A DNA stretch of 64,000 nt from positions 1 through 64,000 of the forward strand of contig NZ_WTYB01000002.1 of NCBI RefSeq assembly GCF_009828055.1. The letters are read 5' to 3'. Positions 9,493-18,527 of this stretch are shown here, piece by piece; within the stretch, counting starts at the first letter, position 1; every line of letters starts with the position of its first letter. The notes below the pieces were generated by a model. That model had not been told where the DNA came from. It worked only from the letters and a program-made list of their open reading frames with translations, and searched no databases. This DNA is from Erythrobacter ramosus. GTDB taxonomy: Bacteria > Pseudomonadota > Alphaproteobacteria > Sphingomonadales > Sphingomonadaceae. The position numbers were made by a program, and so were the translations under genes.

Positions 9493-11274
9493 CTAGATCC
9501 GGTTCATCGTCACCCAGCTTTTGTCGCCTCGCCAGACCTCTGCAAAGGCTCTCTCAGACGCCAGCCTTTCACGGTAATTGCCGAGCCTTGCCTCGGTTCG
9601 GGCAAGGCCAAAAAGGGCAAGGGCGCTGTTCGGCGCTTCGAACAGCGCCGCTTGAAACGCCGTCTTGGCATCCTCGAACCGTCCGGCCTCAAACAAGGCC
9701 GCGCCCAGTGACTGTTTGACCGGGTAATACCAGTACGGTGGTTCGTTATACGGCACGGATTTCTGCATTTCCGCGGCCTTGGTAAAGTGCACGATCGCAT
9801 CGCCGTGGCGCTTGCTTGCCATTGCTCGTCTGCCTTTTGCCACCTCTGTCGCCAGTGTGATGATCAGCGGTGCGGGAAAGCCGTTCGCCTCCATGGTCGC
9901 GGCCGCCTTGCTCCTTGCTAGGCGCTCCATCGCCGCGATTTCGGCGGCGAAATCGCCAAGCTTCGGGTTGAGCCCGATGGCCACAGCGCGGGCATAGTGG
10001 CGCATGGCTTCGACATATTCGAGCGGATGCGGATCGGCGGTCAGGGCGATGATGGCCTCGGGGGAGGAATACTGCGCGTGGGCAAAATAGGGTGCGGCAT
10101 AGATTGCCTGCACCCAGTAAAGCTCCCGGCCGATCTCGGCGTCGATGACGCTCTCGAGCTTGCGGGTCTGGTTGAGAACGGTTGGCAAGTCGCCCATCGC
10201 CTGCGCCGATGTCAGCAGGAAATGCACATTGTGCGGATAGTACCCGAAGCGGACCAGGCCGTCGTCGCCGAACGTCGCCAGATAGGCCTCGTCCGCCGCG
10301 ACCGCGCGCTTGTTGGCCTCGATGGAATCCTGATAGCGGCCAAGCCGGAAGTAGATATGCGCCGGCATGTGGACGAGATGGCCGAGTGCTGCCGGTCCGG
10401 TCTTGTCGAGCCGATCGGCGGCCGCTTCCGCCTTGGCCGGATCAGGAAGTTCCAGCAAATGGATGTAAAGATGGGAGGCCTGCGGATGATCGGGCGTGCG
10501 CGCCCTCACGCGTTCGATCAACCCAACCGCCTCCGCAATCAACGGCGCCGGTACGCCATCGACTGACCAGTAGTTCCAAGGGCTGGTGTTCATCGCCGCT
10601 TCGGCAGCGAGCACGGCGAGATCATCGCTCTCGGGAAATTGTCTCGCGAGCGCGAGCATGGCCTGCGCGTAACCCCGATCAAGCTTACCCCGGTCTGCGG
10701 CGGGATCCGACGAATAGCGCAGTTCCTGCGCGGCGATAAGCGCGTTGGTGAAGGCGCCCGATTGCGTGGACAGGCGCCGTGCCTGCTCCAGCGCGTGCAA
10801 GGCTGGGGCGTTTTGCCCCGCATCCATTCCTGCATTGATATTCGGGCCGCGCGCCAGAGCCTCACCCCACCAGCATTCGGCACACGACGGATCGATCTCG
10901 CGCGCACGAACGAAAGAGGCAATTGCGGCGCGGTGGTTGAAGCCATAGGCGAAGGCGAGGCCCTGATCGAAATAGCGACGCGCCTCGGATTTTAGCTTGC
11001 CGAGCGGAAGGTCCGAGCGGGCGATGTCGGGAAACAGGCCAATCGCGCCGGCACTCATGCCGCGCTCGCTTGCGATGTCCGCCGCAAGTTGCAGCCTGGC
11101 GGAGTAGGCTGCATCGAAACCCGCATTGCCGCGGCAGGCGGAGCGCCCGGGGCGGGTCGGATCAAGCGCCGCGAAGGCCTTGTCCGACAGCTCGAAGGAC
11201 GATGTCGATGCGGTTGCCCCCGTGCACGCAAGCGAAACGAGGACGGCGGCAGAAAAGCCGGTGAAGTTGCCCAT
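9493..11274 (-). CDS. Tetratricopeptide-repeat protein, exported
   Basis: The start at 11274 is chosen because GGAGG lies six bases upstream; a longer frame to 11304 lacks such a site. The 593-residue product has a signal-like N-terminus (MGNFTGFSAAVLVSLACTG). TPR-like helical pairs follow, among them EARRYFDQGLAFAYGFNHRAAIASFVRAREIDP and, near the C-terminus, AGRFEDAKTAFQAALFEAPN. A C-x2-C pair lies in DPSCAECWWGEALARGPN. Such proteins occur in many alphaproteobacteria as periplasmic TPR proteins without assigned function. It is transcribed alone, away from the M20 peptidase gene. Confidence 0.8.
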   Translation of the reverse strand: MGNFTGFSAAVLVSLACTGATASTSSFELSDKAFAALDPTRPGRSACRGNAGFDAAYSARLQLAADIASERGMSAGAIGLFPDIARSDLPLGKLKSEARRYFDQGLAFAYGFNHRAAIASFVRAREIDPSCAECWWGEALARGPNINAGMDAGQNAPALHALEQARRLSTQSGAFTNALIAAQELRYSSDPAADRGKLDRGYAQAMLALARQFPESDDLAVLAAEAAMNTSPWNYWSVDGVPAPLIAEAVGLIERVRARTPDHPQASHLYIHLLELPDPAKAEAAADRLDKTGPAALGHLVHMPAHIYFRLGRYQDSIEANKRAVAADEAYLATFGDDGLVRFGYYPHNVHFLLTSAQAMGDLPTVLNQTRKLESVIDAEIGRELYWVQAIYAAPYFAHAQYSSPEAIIALTADPHPLEYVEAMRHYARAVAIGLNPKLGDFAAEIAAMERLARSKAAATMEANGFPAPLIITLATEVAKGRRAMASKRHGDAIVHFTKAAEMQKSVPYNEPPYWYYPVKQSLGAALFEAGRFEDAKTAFQAALFEAPNSALALFGLARTEARLGNYRERLASERAFAEVWRGDKSWVTMNRI

Positions 11275-11594
11275 CGTGCACCTCCGAATACGTGGTGTGA
11301 CCAATTCGGGTCGACGTTATGCGGATTCGAGTAGGAACGGAAGGAATTCGAGATGTCCGGCGTCCCATGCCAACCCAATCTCGGCATACGCGCACCGTCG
11401 ATAATCGATCGCGACCGCATGGTGGAGGCTTTCGGGCGCGAGCTGTCAACGCTTATTGGTAGACGGAACGACAGCTTACTAGCACTCGGCGACTAGAAGC
11501 CGCCATTCAGCAAGTGACCCCGCTGCGAACATCTTGAACGTGCACTTGCACCCAGAAAGGGATTGGAGCATGATTTTATCAACGTGGAGATGGC
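11275..11594. other. Intergenic region between divergent TPR and M20 peptidase genes
   Basis: This 320-bp gap holds the GGAGG ribosome-binding site of the TPR gene at its left edge and presumably both promoters. I see no open frame, tRNA or strong hairpin in it. Confidence 0.5.
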
Positions 11595-13016
11595 ATGCAA
11601 AAACGACCTGATTTCAAGGCTCTTAAGGGTCTGGGCATTCTGACCATTCTCGCGAGCGGGCCCCTGGCGGCAGAAACTCCGCTTCGCCCTGACGAACTCG
11701 CCTACCGTGAACTGTTCGAGGAACTGGTCGAGACCAACACCACCCTGAGCAGCGGGAGTTGCACTCTTGCAGCCGAGCGGATGGCTACGCGTCTGAGGGA
11801 CGCGGGACTGCCCGAATCCCAGATCACCCTTTTCGCCGATTTCGATCATCCGAAGGAGGGCGGTCTCGTCGCTGTCTACCCAGGCACATCTAGGACCCTC
11901 AAGCCGATCCTTGGCATCGCCCATATCGACGTCGTGGAAGCCAAGCGCGAGGACTGGGTGCGCGATCCCTTCACGCTGATGGAGGAAGACGGCTATTTTT
12001 ACGCCCGCGGGGTGGCCGACACCAAGGCGCTGGCCGCTACGCTGGTCGACACCCTGATCCGCTTCCAGCGTAGCGGCTACAAGCCGAAGCGCACCGTCAA
12101 GATCGCGCTCACTTGCGGCGAGGAGACCAACGGCGCCTTCAACGGGGTCGAGTGGCTGGTCGCCAACCGCCGCGATCTGATCGATGCCGCCTTCGCGCTC
12201 AATGAGGGCGGCGGCGGCACCACCGACGGCAACGGAAAAGTTGTCGAGCAGACCATGCAAGTCGGCGAAAAGACCTTCGCCACCTACCGGTTGGAGACCC
12301 GCAATCCCGGCGGCCACAGCTCGGTCCCGCGCCCCGACAACGCCATCTACCAGCTAGCGCAGGCGCTGACGAAGCTCGGGGCCTACGAGTTCCCGCTCGA
12401 AATGACCGAGACGACCCGTGCCTATTTCCGCCAAGCGGGCATGGGCCGCAAGGACGAGACCGGTGCGGCGATGGTCGCGCTGGCAACTAACCCGGGCGAC
12501 ACGACGGCCGAGGCGATCGTCAACCACGATCCGTTTCTCCATTCGAACCTGCGCACCACCTGCGTTGCGACGATGCTGGACGGTGGGCATGCCCGCAACG
12601 CGCTGGCGCAACGCGCGGGGGCCTATGTCAACTGCCGCATCTTCCCGGGCCACCCGGTGGAGGAAATCCGCGCCGAGCTCGCACGTGTGATCGACGATCC
12701 CGGTGTGACGGTCACGACGCTGCCGCCGCTGCGTCCGGCTCCGCCCCCGCCCCCGCTCGCAGCCGAGGTGATGGAGCCCGCGGCGAAGCTCGTCGCGAAG
12801 TATTTTCCCGGGGTGCCATTGGTTCCGGTGATGGCCAACGGGTATACCGATGCGACTTTCCTCACGGCGGTCGGTATTCCCACATATGGAGTGCCGGGGC
12901 TGTGGGGCGATCCCGACGGCAACGGCGCGCACGGGCTCGACGAGCGGATCGAGGTGCGGTCGGTCTATCTCGGGCGCGATTTCCTGTTCGATCTGATAAA
13001 GGCTTACGCCGAATAG
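11595..13016 (+). CDS. M20 family metallopeptidase (ArgE/DapE/carboxypeptidase type)
   Basis: The 473-residue product has a short signal-like N-terminus (to about residue 26, LAAE). Metal and catalytic motifs of the M20 di-zinc hydrolases are in order: GIAHIDVV (metal His and Asp), ARGVADTKA (bridging Asp), CGEETNG (general-base Glu and metal Glu), NEGGGG and a late metal His in GNGAHGLDER. The dimerisation lid domain lies in between. The family hydrolyses amide bonds in peptides or acylated amino acids; the signal sequence suggests a periplasmic dipeptidase or carboxypeptidase. Length fits the family's longer, exported branch. Confidence 0.88.
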   Translation: MQKRPDFKALKGLGILTILASGPLAAETPLRPDELAYRELFEELVETNTTLSSGSCTLAAERMATRLRDAGLPESQITLFADFDHPKEGGLVAVYPGTSRTLKPILGIAHIDVVEAKREDWVRDPFTLMEEDGYFYARGVADTKALAATLVDTLIRFQRSGYKPKRTVKIALTCGEETNGAFNGVEWLVANRRDLIDAAFALNEGGGGTTDGNGKVVEQTMQVGEKTFATYRLETRNPGGHSSVPRPDNAIYQLAQALTKLGAYEFPLEMTETTRAYFRQAGMGRKDETGAAMVALATNPGDTTAEAIVNHDPFLHSNLRTTCVATMLDGGHARNALAQRAGAYVNCRIFPGHPVEEIRAELARVIDDPGVTVTTLPPLRPAPPPPPLAAEVMEPAAKLVAKYFPGVPLVPVMANGYTDATFLTAVGIPTYGVPGLWGDPDGNGAHGLDERIEVRSVYLGRDFLFDLIKAYAE

Positions 13017-13103
13017 GCGCCGACCAGCACAGCCCATCCGACGGGGCTCGTACAGCGACAGGAAATGGTCCGGTTGATGAATGGCGGGTCCTAGCTAGAA
13101 ATG

Positions 13104-13170
13104 CGGGAAAGCCGCATATCGGCTTTCAAGTCGCCGCTGCAACGCATTTCCCGACCGCTCGTGGGTGGGA
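13104..13170 (-). repeat. Dispersed intergenic hairpin repeat, short copy 3 (minus orientation; in gap 13017-13341)
   Basis: Read on the minus strand it runs CCCACCCACGAGCGG... to a perfect hairpin GAAAGCCG / loop ATATG / CGGCTTTC at 13107-13127, matching the family core at 9369 and 2968. It lies between the convergent M20 peptidase and transporter genes. Nothing else is recognised in the 325-bp gap. Confidence 0.55.
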
Positions 13171-13341
13171 GGCTGTCTGTCTGCTTTGGGCCTGCTAAAT
13201 GGCGAAATCAGACATTCAAGCGAGCTTGCGGGCATGACAGCATCGCGCCCTAAAATTAGGCGCTTAGCGCGAAATGCTCCGCGCTGTCTCTCTGCTCGCA
13301 AACGAAGTCGAATGGTTTGTGCACGGAAATGGCGGACATTC

Positions 13342-14579
13342 TCAGGCAGTCAAGTTTCCGACAGCTATGATCAAGCCAAGCATCTGAAATGCTTCTGCGG
13401 GTGCCTGACTGGCCACCCACAAGGATGATATGACGGCGAGCGCGGACACGGGCAGGTGCCACCATGGCGCCCTTTCTGCTTCCCGGTGTTCCAATACCGG
13501 TAAAGCCAATCCGCAGAGCAAATACATCACGAGCCGCGAAAGTGCGCTGGCTACGGCCAGCGTAGCAAAGCCCGCCCACAGACTGAATAGGATTGCCGTG
13601 CCACCAAAGAAAACGATTGAGACGTCGGGTGTTTGAAAGCGGTTTGAGACGTGGGCGAAAATCCGCGGGAGCGTTCCTTGCTCTCCCATGCCGAACGTCA
13701 TCCGCGGCGTTACGATGCCACCCACAAGTGAGTTTGCGCCTATAGAAAAAGCGGCCGCCAGCGAAATCGCGATCACGCCAAACTGCCCTACCAATTGGCC
13801 GGCCGCGGCTGCCAGTGCATTTTCGTTCCCGTCAGCCTGCGGGGCAAAGGCTGCGTAAGCCCAGATCACCAGCATGGTAAACAGGGTGAAAGCAGCAAGC
13901 GTGGTCATCAACGCCAACGGAATTGTCCGCTTTGGATTGCGTAGCTCTCCGGCGGCCATGTTGCTATTCTCGAAGGCCATGAAAGCGTAAAATGTAAGTA
14001 GAACGACGCTTTCAAAATCACTGAATTGCGGCAGGCTGATACCTATGTCCGGGTCTTTCGCAGCAAGACCCACGACGATGAGGGCGATTAGCGGAACGAT
14101 CTTGACGATAGTCATGACGCCTAAGGTCCGCACAGACGCTCGCATCCCAACCAGGTTTACGACCGTCGTGAAGATAATAAACTGATGACCGCCGCCGCCT
14201 TCATCCCAGGGTCGTTCAAGACTGGGAAGAGCACCGCGAGATACGCGACTGCTACATGGGTATTCGCCGCAATGGCGACAACGCCCGAAGCAAAGCGCGT
14301 CCAACCTGATTGAAAGCCGAGGAATGATCCGAATGCAGCGTGGACGTAGATCGGCGGACCACCGCTTGTTTCAAAACGGGTTGAGAGTGCGGCGAATACA
14401 TACACCAGTGGCAAGATCAGCAGCGCACCTAGCAGCATCATCCAAGGTGCGAAATTTCCGACTGCCGCGAACATGATGGCGGGCAAAGCGAAAATGCCTG
14501 ATCCAATCATGCCATTTGCCGGCAACAAGGCAGTGCCCCAAAAACCCACTGTGCGCCGTAGTGTTTTGGCGTCTGTCAT
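13342..14579 (-). pseudogene. APC-family amino acid transporter, broken by a frameshift
   Basis: Two overlapping frames encode consecutive parts of one transporter. The N-terminal part (from 14579) has MTDAKTLRRTVGFWGTALL and the APC helix-1 motif NGMIGSGIFALP, plus several hydrophobic helices up to LNDPGMKAAAVIS. The C-terminal part resumes one frame over at FIIFTTVVNLVGMRAS and carries the remaining membrane helices to the stop at 13342. The switch lies near 14175-14195; a single missing base beside the AAA run (TTT on the coding strand) restores a continuous protein of about 410 residues. This could be a real inactivating mutation or a sequencing error. The family exchanges or imports amino acids at the inner membrane; the substrate cannot be told. 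Confidence 0.8.
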
Positions 14580-14666
14580 GTAGCCCCCGATGTAAGATTA
14601 ACTCTGCACGGCTCTCGGTTTTTCCAAAAGCAACCCGGTGTCTAACGCGCTTTTTGAACGACAGCT

Positions 14667-14790
14667 TTCCACCCACCATCGGTCATGAGCAGAGCTTATG
14701 CGCGCCCCTGAAACCGACACGGCTGTTTCGGGCGGAAGCGGACGTTCAATCTGGCGATCGCGAACGACTAGGTTTGGGTCGGGATCGGCC
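14667..14790 (+). repeat. Dispersed intergenic hairpin repeat, full copy 4
   Basis: Collinear with 2968-3090: CCACCCACCATCGGTCATGAGC, a central hairpin with a GAAACCG...CGGCTGTTTC stem, then GGGCGGAAGCGGACGTTCAATCTGG and GGTTTGGGTCGG. It sits upstream of the small gene at 14843 and downstream of nothing on the same strand, so it is not obviously a terminator. Confidence 0.7.
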
Positions 14791-14842
14791 GCTGCCTGCA
14801 TGGCCGGTGGTTTGTGGTCGTAATCCTGTTAGGCTTGGCAGC

Positions 14843-15163
14843 ATGACCCACACCCACAAGCTTTCCGGTATCGTCGGCGTTGACGGGTTTGAATATGAGT
14901 GGGAGCTGCGCAGCGAGCCACAGTGGAGCGAGTCTGAAGGCTGGAAAGGCATGACCGTCGCTTTGTTGCGCAAGCACACCCAGCGCGGAGCTTTGCTGGA
15001 ATTCCCTCCGCCGAAACGTTTACTCAAAGGCCTGCAACGCGGCCGACTCCAAGTCAGCGATGCGGTTGTTATCAGGGGCATTCAGGCAGCGTTAGACGCC
15101 GGCTGGGAACCTGCGTCCCGGGGAAAGCCGATGGTTTTCATGGTCGATGCTGACGGTAACTAG
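14843..15163 (+). CDS. Small conserved-looking protein of unknown function
   Basis: The 106-residue product begins MTHTHKLSGIVGVDGFEYEWELRSEP and is hydrophilic, without signal peptide or membrane segment. A longer open frame extends upstream to 14516 but runs through the transporter start and the dispersed repeat, so the ATG at 14843 is the sensible start. Features include a WSESEGWKGMTV segment, a basic KRLLKGLQRGRL stretch and a C-terminal VFMVDADGN. I do not recognise the family. It stands alone between repeat-rich non-coding segments. Confidence 0.55.
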   Translation: MTHTHKLSGIVGVDGFEYEWELRSEPQWSESEGWKGMTVALLRKHTQRGALLEFPPPKRLLKGLQRGRLQVSDAVVIRGIQAALDAGWEPASRGKPMVFMVDADGN

Positions 15164-15493
15164 CTGCAGATCGCCGCACGGAGGCGAGAATTCGAGCCGA
15201 GCATTTCTCTCAAAAGCATGGGATGGCGAGAGGTCAGCACATGGCTGGACAGTCGCCCTGCCGCATGTCGCGGGCGCGTACATGGAAAAGCACTGGCTTG
15301 CTCGCTTGGCAATTCTGGCTTTGCTTGCGCCGAGACGGGTCTCACCACAAGACGCATGACGAGCGGTTCGAGCGGCTGAAATGAAGCGCATCGCTGACCG
15401 GCAGCGGGTTGCCAGTCTCGAGGATATCCCATGTCTGGAGATGGGCCGCCATGCCTAGCACCACGAGCTGACGCCGTCATTGATCGTCCCTGT
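15164..15493. other. Intergenic region, no gene recognised
   Basis: This 330-bp gap lies between the small unknown gene and the 3' end of the flavin oxidoreductase gene. I see no convincing gene, RNA or hairpin in it. Confidence 0.4.
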
Positions 15494-17524
15494 TCAGGCA
15501 ACCAATGCGAATTCGGTTGCCTGCTTGATTGCCTGCTTGGCATCAAGCTCGGACGCCTCGAATGCGCCGCCGATCAGCAGCGGGCTTGCGCCCTTCGCCA
15601 CCAATTCGTCATGCAGCGCGCGGGCTGGAAGCTGGCCCGCACACACGATGATGGTGTCGACTGCGAGCACCTGCGGTTCGCCCTCGATCCTGATGTGGAG
15701 CCCGGCATCGTCGATCCGGTCATATTCGACCCCGGCAACCATCTTCACCCCGCGCCGCTGGAGCGCCAATCGGTGGGTCCAACCGGTCGTCCGGCCGAGC
15801 CCCTTGCCGACCGCGCTGGTCTTGCGCTGGAGCAACCAGACCTCACGGCCGCTGGATTGCACCACCGGGGTGACCCCGGTGACGCCCCCGCGCGGGTGGT
15901 TCTTGAAATCGATGCCCCATTCTTTCGCAAACACCTCGATATCGAGCGCGCCCGAGGGGCCATCGTGGGTAACGAGTTCGGCGACGTCGAAGCCGATCCC
16001 GCCCGCGCCCATGATTGCGACCCGCTGGCCGACGCTGGCCGTGCCGCGGATCACATCAATGTAGCGCACCACCTTTGGGTGATCGATTCCGGGGATTTTG
16101 GGCGTGCGCGGCTCGATTCCGGTGGCGATGATGATCTCGTCATAGCCGCCCGCCAGCAGATCGTCGGCGGAGACACGGGTTGAAAGACGTAGGTCCACCC
16201 CGTGCTTCTCGATCATTCGGCCGAAATAGCGCAGGGTCTCGGTGAATTCCTCCTTGCCGGGGATGCGCTTGGCGAGGTTGAACTGCCCGCCGATCTCCTC
16301 GGCTGCATCGAACAGGGTCACATGATGGCCACGTTCGGCGGCGAGCGTCGCATAGGCGAGGCCCGCGGGGCCAGCACCGACCACGGCAATCCGCTTGGGT
16401 GCCAGCGTTGCCGTCAGTGTCAGCTCGGTCTCACGGCAGGCGCGAGCATTGACGAGGCACGAGGTCTCGCGTCCGGTGAAGGTGTGATCGAGACAGGCCT
16501 GGTTGCAGCCGATGCAGGTGTTGATCTCGTCCTCGCGGCCCTCGGCGGCCTTCTTCACCAATTCGGCGTCGGCCAGCATCGGCCGCGCCATCGAGACCAG
16601 ATCGGCATCGCCGCGCGCCAGCACCGCCTCGGCGACATCGGGCATGTTGATGCGGTTGCTGGTTATAACGGGAACTGAGACTTCCTTACGCAGCCGCCCG
16701 GTGACCTGCGCGAAGGCCGCGCGGGGTACCATGGTGGCGATCGTCGGCACGAAGCTTTCGTGCCAGCAGAAGTGGGTGGAGATCACGTCCACCCCTTCGG
16801 CTTCCAATGCGCGGGCAAGGCTTGCCACCTCGTCCCACGCCAGCCCGCCTTCGAGCATGTCCATCGCCGAGATGCGGAAGATCACGACGAAGTCCGGCCC
16901 CACCGCCGCGCGCGTCCGGCGCACCACTTCGAGCGGGAAGCGCATCCGGTTTTCCCACGATCCGCCCCAGCGGTCGGTCCGCAAGTTCGTCTTTTCGACG
17001 AGGAAGGTGGAGATCAGATAGCCCGCCGAACCGATGATCTCGACCCCGTCATAGCCGGCCTCCTGCGCCAGAGCCGCGCAGCGGGCGAAGGCATCAATCT
17101 GCTCCTCGATGCCTGCCTCGTCGAGCTCGACCGGAGCGTAGCGGCCGATGCGCGACTTGACTGGGGAGGGGGCAACGGCCTCGGGCACCCCCGCCAGCGA
17201 GCCGGAGTGAAGAATCTGCATGCAGATCTTTACCTCGGGATCGGCAGCATGGACGGCCTGCGTCACCTCGCGGTGCATCGCGACTTCTTCAGGGCCGGTG
17301 AGTTTCGCGCCATAGCCGCCGCTGGGGTGCGGAGAGATGCCGCCGGTGATGATCATGCCGACGCCGCCCTTTACCCGCTCGACGAAATAGGCGGCAAGGC
17401 GCTTGGCCGGTTCGGGGCCGTCTTCGAGGCCGGTGTGCATCGAGCCCATGATGATGCGGTTCTTCACCACCTGCTTGCCGATGGTGAGCGGGCTGAAGAC
17501 GTGGGGATACTTGGGATGGGTCAT
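15494..17524 (-). CDS. FadH-like NADPH 2,4-dienoyl-CoA reductase / NADH:flavin oxidoreductase
   Basis: The 676-residue protein has the two-part layout of FadH-type enzymes. Residues about 5-330 form an Old-Yellow-Enzyme TIM barrel binding FMN. Four cysteines (C337, C340, C344, C356; CIGCNQAC...C) bind a 4Fe-4S cluster. Residues about 380-676 are a pyridine-nucleotide/FAD module with RIAVVGAGPAGLAYA and a second dinucleotide motif RVAIMGAGGIGFD. FadH reduces 2,4-dienoyl-CoA so that unsaturated fatty acids can enter beta-oxidation. The crotonase gene 15 bp upstream and the divergent acyl-CoA dehydrogenase support a role on acyl-CoAs, but relatives act on other enones, so the substrate is inferred. 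Confidence 0.87.
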   Translation of the reverse strand: MTHPKYPHVFSPLTIGKQVVKNRIIMGSMHTGLEDGPEPAKRLAAYFVERVKGGVGMIITGGISPHPSGGYGAKLTGPEEVAMHREVTQAVHAADPEVKICMQILHSGSLAGVPEAVAPSPVKSRIGRYAPVELDEAGIEEQIDAFARCAALAQEAGYDGVEIIGSAGYLISTFLVEKTNLRTDRWGGSWENRMRFPLEVVRRTRAAVGPDFVVIFRISAMDMLEGGLAWDEVASLARALEAEGVDVISTHFCWHESFVPTIATMVPRAAFAQVTGRLRKEVSVPVITSNRINMPDVAEAVLARGDADLVSMARPMLADAELVKKAAEGREDEINTCIGCNQACLDHTFTGRETSCLVNARACRETELTLTATLAPKRIAVVGAGPAGLAYATLAAERGHHVTLFDAAEEIGGQFNLAKRIPGKEEFTETLRYFGRMIEKHGVDLRLSTRVSADDLLAGGYDEIIIATGIEPRTPKIPGIDHPKVVRYIDVIRGTASVGQRVAIMGAGGIGFDVAELVTHDGPSGALDIEVFAKEWGIDFKNHPRGGVTGVTPVVQSSGREVWLLQRKTSAVGKGLGRTTGWTHRLALQRRGVKMVAGVEYDRIDDAGLHIRIEGEPQVLAVDTIIVCAGQLPARALHDELVAKGASPLLIGGAFEASELDAKQAIKQATEFALVA

Positions 17525-17539
17525 AGGTGAGTTTGGCCT

Positions 17540-18346
17540 TCAGTCGGGAATGTAGTCGGGGCGGCGCTTTCCGAGGAAGGCGCGCATGCCTTCGGCAAAG
17601 TTCGGGCTGGCCGCCGTCATCAGCTGGTTGCGGTTCTCGATCGCCATGGCGGCCTCCAGGCTCGCGGCATCGACCGCCATATTGAGGCCCTCCTTGGTCA
17701 TCCTCAGGCCCATCGGCGATGCAGCGAGCATGTCATCGACATAGGATTGCGCGGCGGTTTCTAGCTGATCATCGGCCACCACCTCGCTCACCAGCCCTGT
17801 CGCCAGCGACCGGCGGGCATTGATGAAGCGCCCGGTCAGCATCAGTTCTGAGGCGAGCGACACCCCCACCAGCCGCGGCAGGAAATAGCTCACCCCCATG
17901 TCGCAGGCGGACAGGCCGAGGCGGATGAAGGCAGCGTTCATCCGCGCGCTTTCTCCGGCGATGCGGATGTCGGCGGCCAGCGCGAAGGCAAAGCCCCCGC
18001 CGCAAGCCGCGCCGTGCACCAGCGCAATGATCGGCTGCGGGCAGCGGCGCATCTTGATATAAACGTCGGCGAGGAATCCCTGAAACCCGAACCCTCCGCC
18101 AAACGGCACTGCGCCGGGATCGCGAGTGCCATGATCCTTGATGTCGAGCCCCGCGCAAAACGCCCGCCCCGCGCCGCGCATTACCACGATGCGGGTCGCG
18201 CGGTCATTGTAGAGCGCGCCGAAATAGTCGTTGAGTTCGCCCGCCATTTCGGTGGTGATCGCATTGAGCGAGTCGGGCCGGTTGAGCGTCAGCCAATCGA
18301 CCTCGCCGCGCTTCTCGACCGCAATTGTTGTGTACTGCCCTGCCAT
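17540..18346 (-). CDS. Enoyl-CoA hydratase/isomerase (crotonase family)
   Basis: The start at 18346 (MAGQYTTIAVEKRG) is preferred over a frame extending to 18391 because a GGAGAG ribosome-binding site lies just upstream. The 268-residue product has crotonase signatures: LNRPDSLNAIT, the CoA/oxyanion-hole segment GAGRAFCAGLDIKD, and HGAACGGGFAFALAADIRIA, followed by RLGLSACDMGVSYFLPRLVG. An acidic residue corresponding to a catalytic Glu is not obvious in the last segment, so the reaction (hydration, isomerisation or hydrolysis) is uncertain. The gene is 15 bp upstream of the FadH-like gene in an operon. Confidence 0.87.
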   Translation of the reverse strand: MAGQYTTIAVEKRGEVDWLTLNRPDSLNAITTEMAGELNDYFGALYNDRATRIVVMRGAGRAFCAGLDIKDHGTRDPGAVPFGGGFGFQGFLADVYIKMRRCPQPIIALVHGAACGGGFAFALAADIRIAGESARMNAAFIRLGLSACDMGVSYFLPRLVGVSLASELMLTGRFINARRSLATGLVSEVVADDQLETAAQSYVDDMLAASPMGLRMTKEGLNMAVDAASLEAAMAIENRNQLMTAASPNFAEGMRAFLGKRRPDYIPD

Positions 18347-18527
18347 CAAACTCTCCGCCGCCGCCGGTATTGCCGAGGCCACTTTGTGCAAGGTTGTAGC
18401 TGGCGAAAAGGACTTGTTGCTCTAGCAATTCACGCAGGTGCATTTTGGTCGCTATGGCTCCTTAGAGAGACTGGACCAGGCACCCGGCGCACCGCAGACA
18501 AGGGGCCGACAAGGGAACATAAGTGAC

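Noticed and set aside
14598..14801. Small antisense protein in the 14.7-kb repeat, similar to one at 2951-3145
   Set aside because: The similarity arises because both lie in copies of the same intergenic repeat; no ribosome-binding site.
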